Positions 22,820 to 34,800 of a DNA stretch of 64,000 nt are shown here, in pieces. A program made the translations under genes and the position numbers. A model generated the notes under the pieces. The model ran no database searches, was not told where the DNA came from, and saw only the letters and a list, made by a program, of their open reading frames with translations. Source of the stretch: Diorhabda sublineata (taxonomy: Eukaryota; Arthropoda; Insecta; Coleoptera; Chrysomelidae). Location of the stretch: contig NC_079479.1 of assembly GCF_026230105.1 (NCBI RefSeq), positions 30,721,385 to 30,785,384 on the forward strand. The letters are read 5' to 3'. Each line of letters opens with the position of its first letter. The stretch's first letter is position 1.

Positions 22820-25800
22820 CTGTAAAGAAATTAGGTTAGAGTTATATAGAAACAGAATTATCACAAAAATTCAAATAATGATACTCGTAACAGCTCAACT
22901 TAATCAAACTATCAAATCATTTTTATTATTTTGAATAGTAATATCAAGGTATTGTAAACTATAAGAAGGAATCGATGGCATTATTAAAATATACGTTATG
23001 TGAAAAGGTCCTCATGTTATTTCAATGATCCCATATTTATGAAAAACAATATATTAGCTTTTTTTCTCTGACGGAAATAACTATCAAGCTTTTTCTAAGG
23101 ATTCTCAGATCAATTCAATTGAAATAGGCCAATGAATATAACCCTCCAGTTTGCATACATGTTTTTAAAAACTTTGATTGAGTTGAACCTATCTTATAGT
23201 TATAATTAACAAGAATTGGTTGTTTTAGAGAAAAAAAAAAAGCATAATAAAGCATACAAATCATCAAAATAGAATTTATGAAGTGAAAGGTATACTTCGA
23301 GACATTATTTGAAATAACACTAATATGAGTAATATCACAAAAGTAAAAATATATATAACATATGCTAGCCCTGTACCAGAGTGTAGCTACGTTTTTCAAG
23401 ATACAAGGAAACTTCTTTAGGGAAATGCTTCTATTTATGTTCAGAGTAATCACTACGCGCTTTTGCAATCATAGTTTTCACAACTTCAAAAGTTGAAGCC
23501 TTCTTTTGGAACGTCATGTCATGAAAGGTCTACCATGTAACTATTTTTTAGGGTGGATGTTCATGGTATAATTTTTCATTCATATGTTGTGTGTATTGTG
23601 TGACGATTCATTTTCGTAGTATAACATTAACTCACAAATATTGACTGACCCAAGAACTGCAAATAAACATTTTATGGTGTATCTTACTATTTAAGGTTGA
23701 TGGTAGTATTCTTCACTTACTTCTCTAGATTCCTTTATGCCGTTTCAACCGGGATTTTGGTTTCCATTATCTCTTTATCCATTTCTTCTACTCTTTTCGA
23801 ATCTTTATTCATTTGCTGTATTATTTTTTATCGCCTTCTTTCTCCCTTTGCTACTGATGCAACCAGGTTTTCCTGAGTCTTCCTTTCCTTCTTTTTACCT
23901 CAGTCACTTTTCTTTGTGGAGTTTATGTGTCCGTACCAGTTTTTTAAACTGTTTTGTTGTTTCATCGGTAAAAACAGACAATGCCAGTTCACATACTGCA
24001 GGTATTTACGATGTAGAAATTGTTACTGATGGTTGGTCAGTGTGTAGCGTGGACTTGAATTCTATGGGACATTTATGGCATGAACTGTTAATTCTCATCC
24101 TTTTCTTTCGAATAACTCGTTTAAAACATAAACCATTCATTATAAAGCTAAGACAAATGACTTTGAGATGTTAAAATCAGGAAAAGAATGGAAGCTAGCG
24201 CGTGCCACTTAAGTTGATTTGTTTGCGAGTATTTACGAAAAAATATATACCTCGTTCAAGTTTTGAATATTTTGAATACTAACATTACATATAATTATTC
24301 TCTGCTTCGTTCTGAAGGCTTCTATTTTTTCAAACAAAATTTTTTCTAAACGATAATGTAATTAATACCTTGTAAATTGTGTTTGAAAAATAAAAGTATC
24401 ATAAATAAGTTGTTAATAGAAAAGCACAAACTTGTACATATTTTCTTAAAAATTCGGATACTGAACTCAAATAAAAAAGAATCTGATCTGATTCAAGACA
24501 AACAATATTGTTTAAAACATGCAGTCAACTCAGTCCCTGTTTGTTTCTGGTGCCCTTACTAACAGAGCACCTTTTACGTAAGTCCACAGTAGAAACCTAG
24601 TCATTTTAAAACCTCACTTCAATTCTCATTTAGATATTGAAAATTCCAATAAAAAGTGGTATCTAGAGAATGGTGTATTTGGTTTATATTTGTACAACTC
24701 ATTGAGAAAACATTGTAAACTGTAGAATTCTATTTCTTTGAAGATGGAAATAGAGCTTTTCTGATTTAAAGCTTCAAAAGGAAGTGTGATCCCCAAATTC
24801 TGGTATCGAAATTATTTCACACGTTAAATATGAAATTTTCCTACAAATGAATACATCGACCGTGAAATATATAGTTCAGAAACATTTTTTGTTTGTTTGT
24901 TGCAGTTAGGTGCAGTGGTTCCATAATTATTAATGGGTGATAGTTTTGTTAGTATGCTGTCTTTTAAATATTTAAAAAGATTTTGAGTATTACACTATTA
25001 GTTATTACATAACTTGTTTGTTATTCTATTTAAAAGTATTTTCTCCTTTGATTGTTACAGCACACGCCAACTAAAGAGATCCCGAAGTTCGTCGTCCTCC
25101 TGAAGTATTTTTAACACTAATTCTGAGAGGAAAAAATGTGGTTGTTGAAGAACAAGCAGAAGAAATAAAATTTATTTGTTCTCCTGCTTAAGTTGTGATC
25201 CGTTTATTGCAGGTAGAAGAAAATATTACAAGGGAAAATCAGTATGGGATGAGTCAAGTCTATGGAAACAGCTTTATAAGTGAAGGCGTTGTTCGTTAAT
25301 GATGTAGAAAGTGTATGATATATTGGATGGTGAGAAATGGTTTCGATATGCCACATCCGAAACGAAAAATACTTTTCAAAAGGTTTCATAAGGAACAGAA
25401 ACCGTACAAAGGAACAATGGCGGTAGTAGCAAAAAAATTCTACTGTAAATGTACACGACGATAGTGATACCGATAATTATATCTGGTTTGGAAACCACAA
25501 AAATCAACAATCTCTCGAAATTACAAAGACTGTACATGTACAGCCGGCTCCATAAGAATATGCCCAGCAGCTACAGTAGAAGTGAACCTGAATCTGCATG
25601 GAACATGCTTCAAGATGAAATACCAAAAAAGAATATCTTTGAGAAAAATTTACCTTAAAAAATGACTTCAAATAGTATAACGTTGACTCCAAAATAGCAT
25701 ACAGAAGGAATAGGAGGAGAGGGACCTAGAATCAAACATTATAAAAGCAGTAGACAAAATATTATATGCAATCGAAGAATGAGTTGAATTTGGAAAGGAG

Positions 25801-28800
25801 ATTAACATATTGTCCGCGGTCTAACAACCATTGAATGTCTGAAAAAGTTGATTGAATTAGGTAAAAATAAAATTACCATCTTATAGGTTCTGAGACTCAA
25901 TGGAGTGAAGGGTAATGAAATAGCAGACAGACTTGCTGAAGTAGAGGCGGATAAATTCCTCGTAGGACCTGAACCCTTCTGTGGAATCGGCTATAGGACA
26001 AGATAGAAAACATTAAAAAAAGAAGGTAGATAGGATAAGGATATGAGTATAAGGACAAAAAACGTATCGACATGCAGGGAATTGCCTGAAGCGCTAGGCA
26101 ATGTATGTAGTCGACAAAACCTCTATACACGTTCTCTCGACATATGGGAGACTAGAGAGCTCCAGAGCATTACATCTGGAGGTATATGAAATAGAAAATG
26201 AAGATATTTTGCAGTTGCAACAAGCTGAACTTTTTGAAATGAGTCGGATTAGTAGATCACCCATAAACACTGACATTTTGGAACAAAAATTGATGCAAAT
26301 CCACTTTTAGGAATTTGTGAGCCTCATAGGGAGCTATTCGAAACAAAAGAAGAATTTTTATGTCCCACAATGATGCCTGACCTCACTTTTATTCATATGT
26401 TTGTTATTTTATATAAAAACAAGTGGAATAATAAAAACAATACTAGTTTATTGATTACCTTTGAAACTTTCCCATTTACTTCTTTTTCCCCAACCGTCCG
26501 TAAACTTTGACCAATTGTTTCTTTTAGAAGTTAGTATTTCAGGTTCAATTTCGTCTTCGTAAGGTAAAGGATCTTCATTGTCGTTTAAGGAGGATGCTAT
26601 TTCTTGAAGTGTTAACTCTTTGTATTCTGGTGGTACTCTCTTGCCCCAACCACTCTAAAAAGTTTGTGCGATATGAAAATCAATTTTTATGTTTTTTAAA
26701 GAAAAAATGACGGTTGAGGTTTAGAAACCAGTGATATTATTTTGCAAGTAATTATGAGATCAAACAATTATGAATCAGACGATTTATCTTGATTAGATAA
26801 TCTTTCTTTATATTCAACAAGGGCATGAGGGTTTTCTGTTATTTTGTTCACTTTATACCATATTGTCTATTTATTTCAAAAGTGATTGTTTATTACATAT
26901 TTTAGGACAAATAACTTTGAAAAGCGGACCACAACAGAACGTTGAAAAATGGAGTACTTAGAATTTCGCTGTAGCCAAAATAATAAAAATAAGAACAAAC
27001 TTTATAATTAGTATTTTATTGACATAAGAACAAATCAATCTCTCTGAAACTCTTATAAATTTACTTCCCGGCATTTAAATTATATAAATAATAAATCGAA
27101 TAGAAACTTATATTCAATTTACATCTCTAAGAAATCATTGCGGGGGTATTTGTGTCATATATTCTAAGGCACGCTCCTTTTTTATAAAAATATTGGAGCG
27201 TGTATCAGTGTTGTTTAAATCCCTAATCGCAGCGCTAATATAATACGTGAGACTTCAGAAAATGTAACTGGGAATAACCAAGTGAACATTAGTCCAGTTT
27301 CAGTACAATTCTCGATATTATTTTTCTACGACAGACATAACCTATAACCTTCAAACTCCGACGAATTATGCAGTAAATTCATGAGTTAGAAACAAATGGC
27401 ATTTCGACTATTTTGTTTAATATAAGGTGGTTTTTAAGGGGTATATTTTCTAATCTACCTGGTTTACGTCATATTAATTTAGCGTTTTTTAGGTCATAGA
27501 ATCTATTTAGCAAGGTTCTAGATTTTTGTTTGTAACAACAGTACTTCAGATTTTGTATAATGGTGTTTATTTTAGGAAATGGGAGCTTGTCTGAAAAGGG
27601 AAAAAACTTAGTCAAAAATAATTTTTATTTACGTTTTTATATAGTCCTTTGCTTAGCTTATCCTAATTGGTCGATATCTATGGAAAAGTCTATAAAAACA
27701 TTTTTGTTTTCGACAAAAAATTCTCGAATATGAGCTATCTACTTTTCAGAAGAAATGATGTATGATTTATAAAATAATAGAATAAACTTAAACGAAAACA
27801 TATATAACAAGACCAACAAGAAATATTGGAGGAAGTATCCGAAGAGAAGCAGGAAATTGTGGATCAGCTCCCTGCTTTCAAGAAGTCATTGAACCACAAG
27901 ATAATTGCACTCAGATCGTCCACATGGGAGGGATATTGAGGTTACAAAGGAAGTGGCAGAAAGAGGAAGTATCCGAAGAGAACCGGGAAATTGTGGATCA
28001 GATCCCTGCTTTCAAGAAGTCATTGAACCACAAGATAATTGCACTCAGATCGTCCACATGCGAGGGATATTGAGGTTACAAAGGAAGTGGCAGAAAGAGG
28101 AAGTATCCGAAGAGAACCAGGAAATTGTAGATCAGCTCCCTGCTTTCAAGAAGTCATTGAACCACAAGATAATTGCACTCAGATCGTCCACATGCGAGGG
28201 ATATTGAGGTTACAAAGGAAGTGGTAGGAAGAGGAAGTATCCGAAGAGAACCAGGAAATTGTAGATCAGCTCCCTGCTTTCAAGAAGTCATTGAACCACA
28301 AGATAATTGCACTCAGATCGTCCACATGCGAGGGATATTGAGGTTACAAAGGAAGTGGTAGGAAGAGGAAGTATCCGAAGAGAACCAGGAAATTGTAGAT
28401 CAGCTCCCTGCTTTCAAGAAGTCATTGAACCACAAGATAATTGCACTCAGATCGTCCACATGGGAGGGATATTGAGGTTACAAAGGAAGTGGCAGAAAGA
28501 GGAAGTATCCGAAGAGAACCGGGAAATTGTGGATCAGATCCCTGCTTTCAAGAAGTCATTGAACCACAAGATAATTGCACTCAGATCGTCCACATGGGAG
28601 GGATATTGAGGTTACAAAGGAAGTGGCAGAAAGAGGAAGTATCCGAAGAGAACCGGGAAATTGTGGATCAGATCCCTGCTTTCAAGAAGTCATTGAACCT
28701 GCTTTTAAGATCTCAATAAGATTCCAAAATTCATATTTTTAAAAATAATTAGAAATTTTAAGAGTTCATCGCAATAATAGGAGTGTGTAGAGAAAGTACA

Positions 28801-31800
28801 TTTAGTAGAGAGTTACGGTTTTCATAAGTGGTAATTCCTACGACTCAATTTAAACATGTCGTAACTTCTTAAAACTAATCTATGATCTAAAAGAATACAA
28901 AAAATATTTTCTAATTAACTACTGAAGATAAATGAGTCAAGGGGGTCGAGAACATCGATGAATGTTTACTGCGAAGAAAATTTCTTCACAGTTTCTTAGT
29001 GGTGGAAACCTTTTTCTCCTTTAATATGCACTATATGATACTCCTTCGTCTATCCCAAGAGATCGTGTCAATATACATATGACAATTTAATACAAATTGA
29101 TAAATGAAAATAAATAATGTATGCATACAAAAGATAGTTTAGAAATTGATTTGAACTCACCTGAAAGTTTTGCCAGGATCGTTTTTGTACAGAAAATGGA
29201 AGTGGATAAACATTTTGTTCTAAATTTGTGGGTTCAGCTCTTTTCAGTGCCCAACCACCATGTAAGTTTGTCCAACCTCGTTTACCCCACTCATTCAAAT
29301 TACGATTCCAGTCTCTTTTGGCCACTTCTTCTCCCATCTTGGAAAAACTTTAGGTTAATTGTACTTTATTGAAAAAGAAGTTGAAACAATTATACATAAT
29401 ACAACAGTATATTTATTAGAGGAAATTCATCCGCCAAATACGGGACTTATATTTCAACAAGATTGTGTAGTCTGACTCATACCAGCACGCGTACCTTCAT
29501 TTACAAGGAATGAACATTTCAGTCCTTCACGCAGTCTTCTTTTCCTTAGCATCAAATTAAACATCAGTTTGAATTGAAAAAAATCGCATAATTTCTGTAT
29601 TGGAGTCAGGTAATTTAGAATTACTGAAGGGCTTCCAGTAGTGACTATTTGCTACTGAAATCGACCTCAGCATAAAAGCTAATATTTTTTATCGAAATGG
29701 CTGTAATTTTGAACGAGGGATCTGGTGAAATTTTAGGAGAATATAAACTGCCTATTCTCTATGAAGTTCAGAATCATTATGTTGTAGCATACAATTACGT
29801 ATACTCAGAGGTTCATTTACATGAAAAAAGCCTTCAACAATGCTTGACTCTATTGCTGCCTACGACATTCTTGCGAGACGAGAATCGAGATGGTACTTTG
29901 AAGTTTCCTTTCGAGACTTTTAAACAGTTTCTTGTCAAATCTTGCACGAGAGTATCCAAAAGGTCTCGAAGATGAAATAGCAGAATAGAATAGCTATGAA
30001 TGGGATCGAAACCAGGAGAATGAAAAAGCTTATTATGCCGAAGAATAAGTTTTGAAAGTCCTTCAAAGAACAAGTTGGATTTATACTGTGGAATTGAAAA
30101 AAATCAGCTTTGATAAATTTATTGGCTTGTTGGCGTGAATTTGTGAGTTTAAATAACCCCAGAAGAAATCTAATAGTTTTAAATCACACGTTCTAGGGGG
30201 TCAATTATGATCACCCAAACTAGAAAGTACACGACCTGGAAATGTCTTATGCAGTAATCGAAGTATTTCATGGAGTTATTGGCATGTGGCACTGTCTTCT
30301 TGAAACCACATATTGGCCACATCAATATTATCAAATTTTGGTGAAAAGAACTGCTTAACCAGCCTCAAAACCCCAAAAACGGTAATTTCGACGATTATAA
30401 ACCCATCAAAGTCAAATGCGATTCGTCGCTTAAGATGATTCTGCTCGTGATATCAGTTAATGCTCAATAATCCATTTAACAAACTTTCTTTGCTATGCCT
30501 GATCATTAGGCTTCAGTTGGTTGTTTTAAATTTTGTAACCATGGGAAGCAAAAATTTTATATCGACATAAAAGAATTGTTTTTGGACGATCAGTGATTTT
30601 GCTATCTTCAACGGATCCCGTCTCCCGGAATGTTTTTGTTGTACGAAACTTTTGAACTGCAGCCGTAAAACTTTCATTATTTTTGAAATATTATTTCAAC
30701 AATTTATTTCTTTGCCACGATGTGACAAGGACTGTGCTTGTCAGATTCCGGTATGGAGTACGATGGCGAGGGGTTTTCTCAGCATCTAGGCCATATCTGT
30801 ACTGGCAGAAAGGCTATTTCCCGGCTTTCCATATGGAAAAACCGGAATCGGCTAATGCTTTTTATATTTGTATGACTGGGTTACACAAACACCTCAGTTA
30901 TGTATTCTCATTCTAAAAAAGTATAAGAAGCCAATAATCATATTGGGAGAATATAATCAAAAAATTTGCAAGACTTTTTCAAAGATTCATCTCGTAGGTT
31001 AGTCTAATACAATCTAAATTAAAAATATTTGGATCACTGAAATTGAGAAAGACTAAAAAACCTAAGTATTTCAATATCCACCAATTTGTGAAAGACACTT
31101 ATTCTTGCCACATAGAAATAGTGATGTAGAATATCTGAAAAGATTAAGGGTATGTTTATCTATGCGTTACGAAATTAGTATAACAATAAATGTTGCAATG
31201 GATACATTACCAAAGATTTACTGAGGTACCTATGTAAGTTTAAAAAGAAAACCGGCAACATCGACGAGGATACATGGAAGTAGAAACGAAAAACTGATAT
31301 TCCCAAAGCAATAATAAAAGTATGAACAATTCATACATAAAATTTCTAGTACTTGATTATTTGTTTCCCATATTTGATTATGAATATTTGATGCCAAGGG
31401 AATACATTTTTTTGAACAAAAAAAATCATTAAATGCAAACTAACAACCGTTTCAAATTTTGCTTAAAAGAAAAAGCAAAAGCTACACGAAATCCTCTTCT
31501 TCAAATAACTATTTTCATATATTTACTCAACGGATTATAACGCGAAACGTAGCATGTTATCTTGGTCCAAACCTTGCAGGCCCTATTAACAATATTAAAT
31601 CATTGATGTCTCCTTAACTGATGTGGAGGATCTGAGATTCTACTTTAACCCTTAAGTTATATGTAGAAGAGATTACCATAATATAATGAAAACATCCCTG
31701 GGTTATAAATTTGCAGCTTATTAAATTAAATGCATTATCACAAAATTTGATCGAATAGCAAGTGCTACTTCATTTTATACGATATTTATTTATTAGCCGA

Positions 31801-34800
31801 AATTAGAATTTTCAATATTATAACGATTTATTAGGAGCCGAATATAAATAATAAAAAATCGATAATATTTCAATAAATCAATGTTTTCAATATAAAGTAA
31901 GTTGTTATTTGACTGGGACATTAAATACAGTTACTTTTCTATGATTGGGTTAATCCCATCATGATCTGAATATTCGGATCTGTCTCTGTTGTTCAGAAAC
32001 TGATTAGGTTAACCGAGTTGTAGTTATGTGATACAAATTTCTACCCTGGTAGACCTATACTTCAACTATATTTAGATAGTTCACGATAATGTTATTTGTT
32101 CTAACTAAATCGACATAGTATGGCTGGACTTCGCGCTTCGCAATTACAAGAGCAAAACAGGGCAGCCCGCGAAACGGTTCGATTGGCAATACGAAGAAAT
32201 TTATGAAATAATGATTTGAACCGAGCACCGTTTCGATACGATTTCGATTCTGATTACTCCGTGTACGCATTGAGCCAATGAACGATTGTGCTGCCCTAGT
32301 GGAGAAGTGAAATTGCCATTATTAACTCCGCAACATGCCCTATTGCATTGCATTTGATTGCAAACGACCGTTGTTTCTAGACATCGTAATTTTGAGCAGA
32401 CATTATCGAGAAGACCGACAATTTAATCCGACATTCAAGGTACTTATTTATTGCTTTTAATGCTGAACAAATATCGCTTGGTGAGTAATTTGAATTATTT
32501 GAAGATAATTCATCATCATCGTCATCATCATTCAGCATTATCTCGTCCACTGCTAGGCATAGGCCTCCTCCAAATGCTTCCAGTTTTCTCTGCTCTAATA
32601 TCGTCCGTCCATCTCGTTGGGGGTCTTCCTGGATTTCGTCTGTCTGTTTTCGGTTTCCAATCTAGAATTCTTTTTGTCCATCGGTTACCTTGCATCCTTG
32701 CAACATGTCCTGCCCACCGTCATTTCTGTCTCAGTATTTGGTCTATGATATCTTTAATTCCAGATCGTCTGAGCAATTCGTCATTCCTTATCCGATCCCT
32801 CATAGTGATGACGAGCATAGACCTTTCCATTTTACGCTGTGTAATTTGTAATTTAAGTATTGATCATCTAGTTAATGTCAGAGTCTCCGCGCCATAAGGA
32901 GGACGCATTGGTTAAATGCTTTTCTCTTAAGGCCGATTGAACACATCTCGTAATTTACCAAATGAAGCCCATCCTAGTGTCGTTATTGGAGACAGTTCTG
33001 TTGTTTAATTGTCTCTAGTGATTTTTATCTCATATATATAACTCTCTACCATCTGAATACCTTTATTTTCCACATTTAGTGGCTGGTAAGAACTAAATTT
33101 GTCATCATCTTGGTTTTATTGAAATTTATTTTTAGACCAACTTTCCTTGTTGCGATTTGCAAATCTGGTATCACCTTGTTTAACGCCTCATTCTATCTTA
33201 ATTTTTTCAGTGGGAGAGTGTAGATTGACCGTTGTTGTCGCGTTATTATGTTTTGATATAATACTTGAATATCTGTGATCCACTCGACATTCTTCTAATG
33301 ATTTCAAAATAGCTGGCAGTTCAACGGTATCGAATGCTTTATGGTAGTCGACAAAGATAAGGACTAGGGGTCTGTTTTATTCCATCGATTTTTCAATTAA
33401 TATTTTTAAAGTAAGCATATGGACGCTTGTTCCATATCCTGAACGAAATCCTGCCTGTTTTCTTGGCTGATAAAGTTTCCTCTCTAGTCTCGTTGTTAAG
33501 ATACGTGTGTATAGTTTATAGAGGTGGTTTAAAAGACTAACCGATTTATAGTTTTCGAGGTTTGTTCTATCTCCTTTTTTATAAAGTAAAATTGCGGTGG
33601 AGTTATTTCACTTAGTGGGGATATTGTTATAACTGATAAATGTTCCCAATTATGTTTTTGTTAATGTTATTCTTCAAAGCAGCAAATTTTGGAGTACAGT
33701 ATCACAAAAAATGAAATTTTGAGAAATACAAAATAATTTTGGAAATTTATTAGTTGTTATTTATTGGCGTAAGAATATGAAAGCTGTCGTAAGAGCACTT
33801 ATTTTCTTATTTAAGTAAATGTAGACAAATCGGGTTTAATAGTATCATGATAATTTAATTCGTTGCGGTTATTTCAGCATTGTTCATGGCCAGCAGCCAT
33901 CTACTTTAACGTTCTAAATCCTTATGACACCTACAGAACCGTACAAATAATATTATATATAAAAAAAATAGATGATTTCCATTCCGAGTCCGATCAGGCG
34001 TTCTACCCAACCGATTTGCTTAATTTTTTTTTCAATGAAGGGTATTGATACACAGATCAGCCATCAACCATCGGATTTCATCTAATTTTCACCATTCTCA
34101 AGTTATACTCAAATGCGATTTCCCCCTGTACATTACTTATGGGAGTTTTTCACATACACACGTTTTATCCTAAATATCTCAGGTTCTATTCAAGATAGAG
34201 ACTTCGTTTTGGTTTAAGAACACTCGCTGAAACACCTTCTTTCTTTTGAGTTTTTGAACACACAAATCGGTTGAGTTGGAGAGGAGATAGGCGCGGACAT
34301 TTAATGTGGAGTTATGGATTTTTGTAGGTTTTTGGCAATTTTTCTACATTCAAAGATCTATATCTCAGGTTCTAATATAGCTACAAAGTTCGTTCTTTTC
34401 TATTATAATGATTTCTGATACTTATTTAATGGATTCGATGCGAGCGAAGCCGCGGCTAAAAGCTAGTTAAATTGATAATTTCCAAATCTTTAACAGCTAT
34501 GTCCTTCCTTATCCTAATGTTGAAATAATTAAGCTTTTTTGTATTCCAAATAATATAATGAAATGTCTAAAAAGTGGATGGATTTGGGTATAGGGACTAC
34601 CGATACCAAACTAATTTGCTTAAAAAATGTAGTGGAAAGTATAATAAAAGAAAGGGTGTTCTATTTAAAGCGAGAAATAAACAATAATCTCGATTTGCAA
34701 TACTTCTTTCCAAAATAGGAAACGAAATGAGGAAACATTCGACACTTCTCCGTGATAGAAATTGTTGCAACCACTCCAGCTCTTGGGATTCACCTCTAAA

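Larger units (their letters stand above)
22820..26458. other. Mip: MIP intron 3
   Basis: About 3.6 kb, phase 1. It contains a Tc1 scrap (about 23950-24095) and a non-LTR retrotransposon scrap (about 25480-26035). Other stretches (22820-23940, 24100-25470, 26040-26458) show nothing I recognise. Confidence 0.6.

Noticed and set aside
23737..24174. 145-codon ORF as a membrane protein
   Set aside because: Its hydrophobic first half looks like T-rich DNA read by chance; the second half is a Tc1 transposase scrap.
27905..28719. Overlapping 62-100 codon ORFs in the 134-bp repeat
   Set aside because: They repeat once per unit and shift frame each copy; they are by-products of the tandem repeat.
29335..29337. 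ATG at 29337 as the MIP start codon
   Set aside because: It would give a precursor with no signal peptide. It sits directly at a splice acceptor, and a phase-matching signal-peptide exon lies upstream.
29697..29975. 92-codon ORF (MAVILNEG...) as a gene
   Set aside because: No domain, homologue or splice context recognised; it lies in MIP intron 1 next to transposase remains.
32121..32230. tRNA-like B box (ggttcgatt) in a GC-richer patch
   Set aside because: No A box, acceptor stem or anticodon arm can be built around it.
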